From assembly GCA_947685225.1 (NCBI GenBank), contig CANTUV010000062.1:11552501-11616500 (forward strand): a stretch of 64,000 nucleotides of DNA. Direction: 5' to 3'. Of the stretch, positions 36,405 through 48,579 are shown piece by piece. This DNA comes from Garcia nutans (taxonomy: Eukaryota; Streptophyta; Magnoliopsida; Malpighiales; Euphorbiaceae). The position numbers were made by a program, and so were the translations under genes. Under the pieces are notes generated by a model. That model searched no databases. It was not told the origin of the DNA and saw only the letters and a list, made by a program, of their open reading frames with translations. Each line of letters begins with the position of its first letter. Position 1 is the first letter of the stretch.

Positions 36405-38010
36405 ATGATATAATTACATCAATAGTGTCTAAACTTTTTAAAATTTGACAATTGAGTTGTTAAACTTTTTAAAATAACAATTAAGTTATTAAACCGATAA
36501 AATATTGACAATTAAAGTATTTTAGCAAGTTATTTTCCTGTTGCATGTAAAAATATTTATAATTATATAATATGATGCTGATGTGGATTATTATGAAAAA
36601 AGGCCAATATACCCTAAAGTTTATCACGATTCCAAGATTTCTATACCTTGAAATTTCAGGATGAAAAAATCCTAATACAAAATTCTTTTCTTTTGAAATT
36701 AAGGGCTTAAAATCTTGAAATGTTTAATTTATGGTTATGGTGTCTTTAGAAGAAATTGTGAATTGGAGAACTAGAAACATAAAAAAATATTTTAAAAATA
36801 CATAATTGTTTCTACAAATCCGAATAGAATTATTTGTAAAGGTTATATATATTGAATAATAACATATTGTCAAGTAAGTTATCAAGTTATTCAAAACCCA
36901 ATACATTTTGACAAGTGGTAAATAACTTTGAAATTTGAGTTAAGTAATTAAGTAAGAAAAAAAATCTTGAGTTAAATAACTTTGAAATTTTGCTTTTCAG
37001 TGGAAGAGAACTGACTAATGGGCAAAACAACTATGAAGATGCCATCATAGTTCATTGTGACATTTTATTGAATACATTGAATGCTTTTCACAAAAACAGA
37101 TAAATCAATATTTAATGATGCACAAATATTTAGTTTATAATAGAAGGAGAGAGAGGGAAGAGTTTATTACAGGTGATAATGAACTCAGCAAAGAAGATTG
37201 ACTAAAGTTGCAGAACTCTTCCTCCTCCATTTTCACTAACTGAAGAAGACTCCCAGGCCTTAGTTGCCTTCCTTTTAACATTAATTTTCGGGGTATTTGT
37301 TAATTTGTGATGGTCATTACTTAAAACCTATAGCAAAATGTTATTAATTAAAGGGTATTTGTTTCTGAAAAAAAATTATTTTAGAACTTCTCAATGACCT
37401 TGCCGTATTGTTCACCATCCAATGTGAGCATTTGTGGATGCAAGGTTATTCTTAAGAAAATAATTATGATTGTGAGTATTTGTGGATAAAACAAGGATTT
37501 AGACATACAAAATTAATGAAGGTGAGTTGATTGGTAGAGTGATAGATTGGGAGGGATGTATTGAGTGAGAGATTGGAGAAGCAATTAGTAAAGTTGATCA
37601 AGAAGCCATTATATGTGAATGATATGCTTTGATGGTGAGCTTTTACTGGTTTGCGTGGTTTTACTGGTGAGCGACAGTGAACTGCATAGTTCTACTAGTG
37701 AGTGACAGTGAACGACATGCTTTTGCTAGTGAGTAACGGCCAACAGTAAGCTTTTTGAATATCAATTATTTTATTTTTTATTTTATTTATTTAATATTTA
37801 TTAAAAATATATTTTTTAATATTTTTATTTAAAAATCAATAAGAATAAAACACACGTAAAAAAATCTCATAATGCCACATATGTATCTAATTCATCAACT
37901 TTTTAATTATAACCGTCAAGAATAATTAAATTATAAATAATTTAATAGTTGAATAATTTAATTATTAAATTTAAAAAAAATTTAGACACCATTAATATAA
38001 TTATATTAAA
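36405..38010. repeat. Segment bounded by inverted copies of a GTGTCTAAA-ended repeat
   Basis: The left edge (36405-36510: ATTACATCAATAGTGTCTAA, then ACTTTTTAAAATTTGACAAT) and the inverted right edge (38010-37900: ATTATATTAATGGTGTCTAA) are similar over about 100 bp. They share the terminal signature of the MITE at 8841-9110. It may be one 1.6-kb element or two partial copies. A degenerate repeat of about 35 bp (GAGCGACAGTGAAC...) lies at 37630-37745. No coding frame is seen. Confidence 0.4.
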
Positions 38011-38104
38011 ATTACCATAAATATTTATATATTAATCAAGAATGAAGTTCAAATATTTTAAAAAAATTAATTTTTTCCCATTGAAAAAAAAAAGAACAAA
38101 ATTA

Positions 38105-38111
38105 GGGCCCA
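38105..38111 (+). promoter_or_regulatory. Site II (TGGGCC) promoter element of PRORP
   Basis: GGGCCCA here reads TGGGCCC on the minus strand. TGGGCY Site II motifs bind TCP factors and are common in plant promoters of translation-related and housekeeping genes. It lies just upstream of the CT-rich leader. Confidence 0.5.
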
Positions 38112-38278
38112 TTTGAATCTCCGGAACTCTTCTCTCTCCTCCGCTCTGTTCCGTTCACTCACTCTTGTCTCAGCTAATAAGAAGCTCTTTTGGTTTTACT
38201 CTTCTTTACCTGTTAAAAACCCTAGCCGCCAGAGAAGACCAGAGCCATAAGGATCTTCGGCAAGCTTTCATCAAATCG
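38112..38278 (+). other. 5' non-coding exon of the PRORP gene
   Basis: The CT-rich leader ends at a good donor (TCG|GTGAGT, 38278/38279) and is joined to the coding exon by an acceptor at 40096 or 40102, giving a 1.8-kb 5'UTR intron. The leader holds a telo-box AAACCCTAG at 38217-38225. The exon's left edge (transcription start) is a guess. Confidence 0.5.
38217..38225 (+). promoter_or_regulatory. Telo-box AAACCCTAG
   Basis: The telo-box is a known plant element near start sites of ribosome- and translation-related genes, often together with Site II. Both are found here, about 110 bp apart, fitting a tRNA-processing gene. Confidence 0.5.
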
Positions 38279-39720
38279 GTGAGTCTCTTATGCCTTTTTT
38301 TGTGTTTGATTTTTATTTTTATTTTTAAATTTTTGTTCTCTCTGTTTTCTGTTTTACTTCGTTCTTTAAATTAGTTTCTTATCCTTAATTAGTGTTATTT
38401 ATACGGTTATTAATTTTATTAGGAAGTGGAAAAATTACTATAGTTACGAATTCTACAAATTTAAAATTATAACTTCCCTTCTCAAAAAAATTATATTTTG
38501 TTACAGTTTAGTAGATATTGATTTTATTGATGCATGCTTGTTATTGATAATGACAGTTAATCTCTTCATAAGGCATATACATTCATTATTTGACTGAGTT
38601 TGAGAGCTTTATAGTTGTAAATGTTCCAATCTTCTTAGTCTTGGAGATGACTTCAGTACTACTAAAATAGTGGCTCATTGATTCCCCTCTACTTTCTCAA
38701 AATGAGTAACAGTGGAATTGAAATGAATTACACGTTTTTATTGGCTTTTGGGTCAAACAGTGGTAGTTTTCTCAACAGCTAGTTTTCCTTGATTTTGTAT
38801 TTCTTCTTTTTAACTTTCCGATGTTGATTAGGATTGATCACTCTGAAAGAAAGAAGAGAAATGAGGGAAGAAAAGCATTTGATTTGGATAACCCTGAGAA
38901 AACGAAGAAAAAATAAAGGGGTAATAACAATCTTAAGTATAAGATCAAGTAACAAATAGAAATTGAGATGAAATTCTATTTTTTCATGCATTGAAGTCCT
39001 TGATCTTACTTATTCTAAGATTGAATTGAGGCTAAGACTAATGATTCATATAAACTACACTGTGAGACTGTGGGCTACTCCAACTTTCTTAATTTTCCTT
39101 TTTTATATATTGTTTTTTCCTTAGACTAATATATTAAAATAATAAAACAAGTCTTTGCTATGGTTTATATGTTACCATTGGTATTTTTAGTGAATATTTA
39201 TGATATTGATTTATATTATATGAAATCTTTTTGGGTTAGAATATTCTGTGAATTTTAATTTTATCAGTACATTTTTTAATTTGTTATAATTATATTAGAT
39301 TTTACTAGAAGTCTAATATGTTATTGATATAAGCACAATGCCCTTAAGCTCAGTTGATTTCCAGGTGCCTTTGATCTGATTATAGGCTGCTGGATAGCTA
39401 TGGCATAAGGTATTAAATGTGCTGAGTTATTGAAGCAAGTAGTTGGGTGTTTCTTTTTTTTTGAAATTCTTATGTATTTTTTTTTTCAGTAATGTAGTTG
39501 TACATGCATTAGATAAGTTAGTGTCATGTATGAAATAATTCAACAACAGTGTGATGCATGAGATTTTGGTTAATCAAACAAAATCCAATGTTATGCATGT
39601 TTAGTTTCATGGATTTAGGCCATTCTAATGCTGTATATGTTATGGTTTCATGGATTTAAGCCATTGGTTTTGTGTAAAATTTAATATTATTTTGATTTGA
39701 ATCTAAATGTAATGTTTAGA

Positions 39721-39816
39721 GCATGCCGAGGTATATTCTAGAGGCAAGTGCACCTCCCTTGGGTAATCCAGGATCAATTACCCCTGCCCCAATTGTAATA
39801 CTCAAAAAAAAAAAAA
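39721..39816 (+). mobile_element. 5'-truncated SINE in the PRORP 5'UTR intron
   Basis: A 96-bp insertion ending in A13 (39804-39816) is flanked by 13-bp duplications TGTAATGTTTAGA (39708-39720) and TGCAATATTTAGA (39817-39829), differing by two transitions. The GC-richer body (CTCCCTTGGGTAATCCAGG) differs from the AT-rich intron. The A/B boxes of a tRNA-derived head are missing, so it appears truncated. Confidence 0.7.
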
Positions 39817-40110
39817 TGCAATATTTAGAAAAATGTAGAGGTTTAAAAGCGATGGATTTTCAAATAGCTTGTAATTAAACGCTTAAGTTAGTTCTAGACC
39901 TTGAAGAGTTGAGCTTTCATGTTAACCCATAAAAGCATACACCTAGGCCTGTTCATATGAAAATTAAAAAGGCCCAAGAAATCCTTCACATACTTTTAGG
40001 CCTCAAAACTTTTAGTATGTCTTTCATCAGTCAATCAATTAGAGTTTCTCAATTTTGAATTTCTGCTAATTACCTTCCAAAACCTTTGTTTTACAGTTGC
40101 AGATCCAGCC

Positions 40111-43100
40111 ATGGTCACTGCACCAAGCATGAAAAAGAAACACAATAAAAAACAAACACCAGAATCCCAATTCAACTACAATCTCAATTCTTACTCAAAA
40201 TCCAAAGACCTTCACTCTGCCGTTTCTCTCTACGACTCTGCTGTCTCCAATAACACTCGACTCAGCCAACATCACTTCAACACTCTGCTTTACCTCTGCT
40301 CCATCTCCCTTTCCGACCCATCCACAAAAGAGCTTGCTTCTCGGTATGGGTTTTGCATATTTGACCATATGGTGGCTAATGGTGTCAAACCCAATGAAGC
40401 ATCAATCACAGCTATTGCTAGGCTTGCTGCAGCAAAAGGGGATTGTGAATATGCTTTCGATTTGGTTAAGAACATGGGAGTTTATAATGAATTGCCACGG
40501 TTGAGGACATATGATCCAGTCTTGCTTTGTTTTTGTGAGAAATTGAAGGCTGATAAGGCTTATGAGGTGGAAGAGCATATGGGAAGCATGGGTTTGAGTT
40601 CGGAGGAGCTGGAGCTTGCTTCATTATTGGAGGTAAGTGCAAGGACTGGAAATGAGGAGAGGGTTTATGGCTATTTGCATAAATTGAGGAAGACAGTTAG
40701 GTGTGTGAAGGAGGAGACTGCAAAGATAATTGAGAATTGGTTTCAGAATTTTGAGGGTAATGGACTGGAATTGGACACTAATTTGGTGAGTGAGACTGTG
40801 ATAAAAAATGGAGGTGGGTGGCATGGAATTGGGTGGATTGGGAAGGGGAAGTGGGTATTGAGGAGAGGGAATGTGGATGTGAATGGAAAATGCTTTTGTT
40901 GTGGGGAGCAGTTGGCTTGTGTTGATATTGATGATGTAGAGACTGAGAGGTTTGCGGGGTCTATTGCTAGTTTGGCTATGGAAAGGGAGGTTAAGGCTCA
41001 CTTTAGTGAGTTTCAGGTGAGTGATATGAAGTTTGCTTATGCACTTATTTTGTTATTTGAGGATTTGGTGTTTCTAGCTGATTGACTTGATTGATTTTGG
41101 CATGCTTGTCATTTGATTATGATGCGAGTACTGTGATTGCTAATCACACACATCAATTTCTCTGACCAGTTAGGCACTATTCTGATTGTTCAGTTTTTCC
41201 TGTTGTTATAGTTTTTATGGTGTACTAATAGAAGTTATTAGTTGTTATATTAGTTTGGGAATGTGACAATGTAATTGTCTTGTTCATAGTGTTAATGTTC
41301 ATACTTTTGACGTCTTGGTACAAATGCATTGTTTTGAAAACTGCAGATTTTCATACTTATATTGGTGCTTCCTTTTGCCTCGACTTGATTAAAGTAAAAT
41401 TTTAATGGGTAATGATTTTACATGCACAAACAATAACAACTTCGCAGTAATTTCATCTGTTTAGGATAAAAGATATTGCCTTTATTTTTTCTTAATTTTG
41501 TTCTCTTTACCCGGGATTATAGTATTGGCTGGGAAAACATGCTAATTATGATGGAATAGTGGATGGAGCAAATGTTGGGCTATATCAACAAAACTTTGCT
41601 GAAGGTGGATTTAGCATTTCTCAGGTTGTTTACATTGAGTTGTTGGCCATTGTTCCATTTCTGTTATTTTCTAACTACCAATTTGTGTGATTTGTTGAAC
41701 TGATGTTCTCAAATTGCTATAGAGCAGCTTGATGCTGTTGTGAAAGAGTTGTATGATCGGAGTGGAAACTGGCCACTTATTATCATGCATAATAAACGCA
41801 TTCGAGCACTCCTAGAAAATCCTTCTCAGAGAAAATTGATTCAGGAGTGGATGGAAAAAGAAGTTCTTTATACAACACCTCATGGTTCCAATGATGATTG
41901 GTATGGATATCTGGGTCAGTTCTTTTATATGTGTTTCTTTTTCTTCTTCTTCTCGACACCCTATATTTTTGTTGAGCACAAGTTTCTTTCACCTGATATT
42001 TTTGCAGAGTCTTCGTCTTAGCACTCTCCTAAATAGTTGGTGCATTGGCTTTTATTGAATGTCTCTTTTTTTTATTCAATGTCTTTTAACTAAAAGTAAG
42101 ATGTTCGATTTACATATTGATGAATCTAAGATAATTTAGGTATTGGCTTTATGCTGCTGTAAAATTAAGGTGCTTGCTTATTACTAATGATGAAATGCGC
42201 GATCATATTTTTGAACTTCTGGGGAGTAACTTCTTTCTCAAGTGGAAAGAAAGGCATCAGGTATGTGGTATTCCGTATATTTGTATCGCAATTCTCTTTT
42301 TTATGCATAGCTAGCTTTTGTGATGCTGTTCTCTTAAATTTTTTTCATTAATATTACTTCTGAGATATATATATGATGAAAAAATATTTGGAAAAACATA
42401 ATAATGCAACTACTTTTACCTTTTAAGCTATACCAGCACTTTCCCTAAAGCTTTTTAATTAATGGCACATCTTTCTACTCGAACCTTGAAGCGATACTGT
42501 GATGAATTTGTTGCCTTGCTAATGTATTTATATCGCGCACAAGATATTTCTTTTGATTAATCTTTCTTGAGAAATATAATTGTTTATTGTACTTTATATG
42601 ATCATTTCAGTAATATAATGTAGCCCAGGAATCACCATCTCAGTAAGTGTAAAAGTTTGAATGATTGCATAAATCCATTGCTTGGGGTTTAATTAAGCGA
42701 CAAGGTCATCTTATATATTACATAGTGTTATACTCATGTATACACATTTTAGTGAATAATAGAAAAAGTGATCTGGTTTTGTGTTCTTTTCATACTGCTA
42801 GTTTTATTGAGTGAGTGATTCTGGTTTGAAAATTTAGCATTTGGCTTGTCTGCATTGCTTTTATATGCACTTGGCAATGTGCAAACAGTATTGCGCCATA
42901 TTCAACTCTTTCTCAATATTATTCTGTGTTTTAAATTTTACAGCCATTCAATTTCATCTCTTCTGTATTTGGATACCTGCTGCATTACGGCATTACTAGT
43001 ATATTCTTTTAATTCTGTTGGTTAACCTAACCTTTGATGGATTGTATTTGCTTCTTGCTTGTTTGTAGGTTCGATATACCTTTGTAAAAGGTAACCTGAA

Positions 43101-44064
43101 ACTTCAGTTGCCACCACCATTTTCTATAGTAATCCAGGTATTTCTTGTACTGTCAAAATTGTTTCCTCCTGTGACATTTGATTTAGGAGATTTCCTATAA
43201 TCATGCAGGCTATGGGCTTAAAGAATTATAAATTTATAATAGACTTGTATCTGTCACTGAATGAGCACAAATTTTTTGATATAACTTTTTGTATTCTTGG
43301 TTATGATTATCATGTTTTGGCTTCTAAAATTTCATTTTTGGTCATTAATTTCATACATTAATGAGATATGGTGGTAACTATTTAACAGAACAGGATATAA
43401 AAATTTTAAAAAAAATTGTTCAAGCATTGCATTGAGTTGTTTGCTTACTGAAGGTCTTTTAAAAAGAATTTTGCAAACAGTTGGCAAGTCCTTTCACAAC
43501 CTTGTACATTTTGTTGTCTAATGCTGTTACACATGCCATTGGAGTTTAAGTTGTCGGGATTGGAACTTAGATTTGTAATATTTCATGAATCAGTGTACAT
43601 GAGATTGTATTATAGCTTTTCAGCCTGCTTATGATTGTTGGCGTTTCTTTTTTGGGTTAACTTTTCTATATACTCAACATGCGAGACAGTGATTTGTCAG
43701 TGAATTTGTATGCTGTTCAACGCCTAAACTTACCAATGCAAAAGAAAAGCCTTATCTTAATCATATATTTTTACATTGGTTTTAGGAATCAGAAAAAGGA
43801 TCATGGCATGTGCCTATAGCAGGTGATGCAACTGAGGATTCTGTGCAAAGTTGGCTATGCATTACCCGGGTAAGTTCTTGTGGTGCACCAGACAAAGATG
43901 AAGCGAACATGGAGACTTCTGAAAATTTGTCCAGCAATTGCGGACCAAAATATATTACAAGTTGTGATAACAAACTCAATAATGAAGATTCTTTTCAGGA
44001 TTCTGACAATAAACCTGCAAAAATGACTGGTAAAAGAAAAGAAAGGTCCCCAGCTCCTTCCTAG
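40111..44064 (+). CDS. PRORP2: Proteinaceous RNase P, nuclear type
   Basis: Protein-only RNase P removing the 5' leader of precursor tRNAs. CDS exons: 40111-41016, 41523-41624, 41728-41900, 42140-42260, 43069-43137, 43786-44064; total 1650 nt, 549 aa. The N-terminal half (about 20-210) is the PPR domain, with repeats such as FNTLLYLCS and VKPNEASITAIARLAAAKGD. The central zinc site uses CFCC (Cys261, Cys264) with His465 and Cys482, 17 residues apart as in AtPRORP1. The NYN-type nuclease has VDGANVGLY (Asp316), NDDWYW (Asp392, Asp393) and TNDEMRDH (Asp411), so all four metal-binding Asp are present. There is no transit peptide; KKKHNKK (8-14) and KRKER (540-544) are candidate nuclear signals, favouring PRORP2/3 over organellar PRORP1. 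A strong in-frame GTAAGT...TTTTCAG pair lies in the last exon (see findings). The gene looks functional; PRORP2 versus PRORP3 is not resolved. Confidence 0.94.
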
Positions 44065-44473
44065 TTGTATTTTCCTTCTAATTGGAGTTCATTTCACAAA
44101 AGGAGTCAACTCAATGTTTGAATTTTAAAGGTTTCAAATTCAAATATTAGGTTATTTTTAGGATAGGAGAAATTACCCCCTTGTTGCTGGGTATGGTTGT
44201 AACAGAAAAAGAAAAAAAATTATAAAAATTTTGCTATTGCATAACTCTTGAGAAATAAGTTTTGATTGTTTTTCTGCAAACATTTGAGTTTTAAACAGAT
44301 TTAAGTTTCATATTCTATGTTGAATGAAAAAACCGTTTGTTAATTTAACTACTTTGTGTTCTAAAATTTTGATGATTAAATTATTTTTAATCTAAAGAGA
44401 AGAAAAAAAACTTGTTTCATATTTTATCACCCATTAGGTTTTTAAGTTCTGAATAGTGTAAATAATGAGGAAG
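44065..44473. other. PRORP 3'UTR and 3' flank
   Basis: AT-rich sequence after the stop codon, including a possible TSD copy ATAATGAG at 44462-44469 next to the LINE tail. No further gene seen. Confidence 0.5.
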
Positions 44474-44509
44474 TTTTTTTTTTTTTTTGAAAATATAAGG
44501 AAAATATTA

Positions 44510-47500
44510 TTAATGATAATCAGAATACAAAGTTTTTAAAATGAACACCGGAGGATTTAGAATCCACTCCCCTCGATCTACAACAAAACGAGTTGCAATT
44601 GCCAACTTGTGCGCAACAACGTTCGCAGATCGGTGCACATGATAAATCTTAACATTACTCATCTCTAATAATAGAGATTTACAATCCTGAATTAAAAGAC
44701 CAAAGTTAGAAAGATCTCGTGCAGAACAATCGTTGATAGCATTTGATACTTCAAGAGAGTCCGTTTCAACTTCAACATGGGTCCATGAATTCTGTAGAAT
44801 CCAGCTTAGTGCCTCCTTTACTCCCACTGCTTCAGCAGCTCTAGCATCTAGGAAACCATTTTTCACAAAGTTCCTTGCTGCCACAAAACTACCAGCTGCG
44901 TCCCTAGCAACCATTCCAATCCCAAACTGCAAATTCGGCAAAGGAGTAGCAATGTCCACGTTGACCTTAAGGTAACCAGAAGAAGCAGGCTTCCAAGAGA
45001 CAATTCCATTTCTATTCCCACCCTGTTGCATAGTTCCGGAACTTGATGCCATAATAAAGCGCCATTCATTGAAAGCACTGGTTGCCTTACACAGACAAAC
45101 CACTGGATTAATAAAACGTTGCTGCCAAACCCGCTTATTGCGACATTGCCAAATGTTCGAACAAATATAAATGCCAAGAGTTGCATCCGTAGCATTAAAC
45201 AAATTGAGAAAAGAAGACAGCCATTCAAGAAATGAGCCAACTTGAGGATTAAACCACCCCAGCGGACTTCTCTGCCAAACTTCTCGAGCATAGGGACAAG
45301 AAATAAGCACATGCAAAATAGACTCAGAACTTCCTTGACACATGGGACAACAATCAACAATAGGCAGACGCCTCATTAACAATCTCTCTCGTGTAGGTAG
45401 TATATTAATCCCAACACGCCATAGGAAATTTAAAAGAAACGAAGGTACCTTGCACTTCCACAACCGATTCCAATAAGTAGATTGAGATTGGCTCTGTACA
45501 TTCGGTGCTTGCCATGCCAATGCCTTGTATGCACTTTTAACCGAGTACCCACCATGTCTTTCATATTTCTAGCAGAGCACATCATCTACCACACCCGATG
45601 AAAGAGGGATTGCCAAAATTGCAGCAGCATCACCCTCATTAAAAACCCTTTTAACAAGAGGAACATTCCAAGCTCTATTCAAAATTAAATCAGAAACATA
45701 AAAGCATCCATTACTGAAATCAAAATCGGAGCTTGGTCTACCACCTTTAACAGAGGGCAGCCAAGAATCGAGCCAGATAGAGACCTGTTCTCCTTTACCA
45801 ATACGCCAAAATAATCCAGAACGCAGTAATGGAATTGTTTCCAGTATACCTCGCCACACAAAACTAATATTTGACTTTGAAATCGCACCAAGGAAGTCTG
45901 AAGTAGGATAGTACCGAGCTTTCAATACTCGTGCCAATAAGGAGTTTGGTTCAGTTAACAACCTCCAGCCAATTTTCCCCACCATTGCTTGATTAAAACT
46001 AAAAATCTGCTTAAAATTTAAACCCCCATATTTCTTTGGAAGTGCTAAGCGATCCCAACCTATCCAATGCATCCCTCTATTATGCTCCTTACCTTTCCCC
46101 CACCAAAAATGAGCCATGACTTGTTGAATCTCTTCACAAAGAGTCTTAGGAAGCAAGAACATGCTCATCACATAGTTAGGTAGAGCTTGCAACACAGTCT
46201 TTAAAAGTATCTCACGGCCAGCCCTTGTGAGAGTACGCTTATTCCAATAATTTAGTCGCACCCAAATCTTATCCTTGACAAAATTGAGAACCTGCTTCCT
46301 GTTTCTGCCAACAACAGTTGGTAGACCGAGATAATGTCCCAAATCAGGTTGTTCCGTAACCTCCAGCAAAGAGCAGATTGCTTGTCTAGTATCAGCTGAT
46401 GTATTGGCACTAAAACAAACTAAAGACTTCGAGTAATTGATCACTTGACCTGAAGCGGACGCATAAACATCAAGAACATTTTTTAGTTTATTAGCTTCCT
46501 CTGTCTTAGCATCGAAGAAGAAAATGCTATCATCCGCAAAGAACAAATGGGTTATAGGCGGAGCAGCTGTACAAACTTTGCACCCATGAATAGAGCCAGC
46601 CAAAACTTCTGCCTCAATCATTCTAGACAACCCCTCTGTACACAAAATGAATAGATACGGTGACAAAGGGTCACCTTGACGCAGGCCATGTCCTGGAACA
46701 ATAGGGCCAATCTTGTAGCCTTGAGAAAGCACATTATACTGTACAGATGAAACACTGAACATAATTAAATCCACCCAAGCAGCATCAAAGCCATATCTCA
46801 ATAAAACACCCCGCAAGAAATGCCACTCGAGCCTATCATAGGCTTTACTGATATCAATTTTTAGTGTGCCATGGCCCAATTTACCCCGTGTCTTACCATG
46901 GAAAAAATGCATGATTTCAAATGCCATAATACTGTTATCCTGAATATGTCGTCCTGGGACAAAAGCGCATTGATTAGCAGAAACTAGTTCATTCAGTATC
47001 ACCTTCAACCTGTTTGCTACCATTTTAGACATAATTTTGTAAAGCACCTGGCACAAAGCAATAGGTCTGAGATCAGTCATCCTGGTTGGATTAGCCGTTT
47101 TCAGAATCAGCACTATAGCCGTTTCATTAAGTTCCAAGGGAAAGAAACCAGCTGCTAAACGCGAGATACAGAAATAGGCTACAGCAGGGCCAACCATACC
47201 CCAAAACCGTTGATAAAACCCAGGATTAAAGCCATCTAATCCAGGTGATTTGTCGGCTTTCATACTAAAAACAGCAGAGCGGACTTCATCATAAGTGTAA
47301 GAAGCAAGTAAAAAATCATTTTGTTCATCAGTGACCAGGCGAGGAATATAATTCAATACAGCCCCAGGATCAGAACCGTTGGTGTGAAACAAAGTAGTAA
47401 AATAAGAAGCCATGACATCAGACAAACCTGTATCCCAGTTTCGCCATTCCCCATTATCATCTTGAAGAGTATCTATTCTGTTCTTCCGCTGCCTAATAGA

Positions 47501-48579
47501 GGCAACCGAATGAAAATACCGCGTGTTGCGATCCCCTTCTTGAAGCCAAAATACCTTTGAAGGTTGCTTCCAAAACTTTTCTTTCAAATCCAAGAGCTCA
47601 AACAGTCGTGTATTCACAACAGTCAAGCGGTCACGACTAGCAGAATCTCTTCTTCCCCGCAAAGACCTAAGCTCTCGCTTACAATTATCAATGTCCACTC
47701 TATACTCCTTCAAGAATGTCTGGCCCACGAATTTACTTGTGCACCACAGTAAGAAAGTTTCTCCAGAAGATTATCAGAATTGACATTTACCCAGCTTTCC
47801 TCCACCAAACGTCGGCACTCTAGCTCTTGAGCCCAACAATTTTCAAATCGAAAAAGACGTGCTTTGGTACTGGGGATAAACGCTTTAACTTTAAGGAATA
47901 GTGGAAGATGATTAGAAGATGTGAGATCCAAAGATGTTGCGCTGGAAAAAGAGAACTTTCGACGCCAACTGCTAGAAACAAGAATGCGATCTAGCTTTGC
48001 CTCAGTCCAATCCTCATCACTCCTACTGTTATCCCATGTATACTGATAGCCCAACGTTTTAAACTCAGCAAGGCCTGCATCTTGAACGGCAGACCTGAAC
48101 CCACGAATTAAGTGAGCCGGCTGGGCTTTACAACCCCTCTTCTCATTATGGGCCAGCAAATCGTTAAAATCCCCCAAACAGGCACAAGGTAAATCACTAT
48201 CCAAAGAGAGTCTTCTTAACAGTTGCCAAGACTCATGACTATTATTACGAACCGGATTATCATAAAAACCTGTTAGCCTCCAAGGCCCAAGCCCTTGGAC
48301 ATCAACAACCATGTCAATATGAGATGAAGAAGAAGAAAGAAAAGAAGAAGAGTTTACATTTTTCCAGATCATAGCTAGACCTCCACTACGGCCCACTGAG
48401 TCCACATTCACACAACCATCATACCCCAACAAATCTTTTATTTCAATAATACGAGAAGAAGAACAACGAGTTTCAATTAAAAAAATAAAACAAGGGCATT
48501 TTTCCCAGACTAATTCTTGAAGCACATGTTCTGCCCGTGGATTATTAAGACCACGGCAGTTCCAGCTAAGGCAACTCAT
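44510..48579 (-). pseudogene. LINE ORF2: endonuclease-RT-RNase H, two lesions
   Basis: Starts at ATG 48579. The apurinic endonuclease domain (48579-47710) has SWNCRGLNN, LIETRCSSS, LGDFNDLL and SSNHLPLF. A frameshift near 47715 moves to the RT frame (47728-45569): DKSPGLDGFNPGFYQRFW, FVPGRHIQDN, KIDISKAYDRLEW, GLRQGDPLSPYLF and an intact FFADD box with SIFFF. A single in-frame TAG at 45571-45569, at a position normally Trp, separates the C-terminus (45520-44510). That part has the zf-RVT region (CPMCQGSSESILHVLISCPYA) and an RVT_3 RNase H (VNVDIA, AAEAVGVKEAL, ETDSLEV, NVVAHKLA). All catalytic motifs remain. Because both lesions are single, it is one of the better preserved elements here, yet it cannot make full ORF2. 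Confidence 0.92.

Noticed and set aside
40290..41001. Antisense frames (61 and 125 codons) opposite PRORP
   Set aside because: They lie fully within conserved PRORP coding exons in the opposite direction and have no recognisable features.
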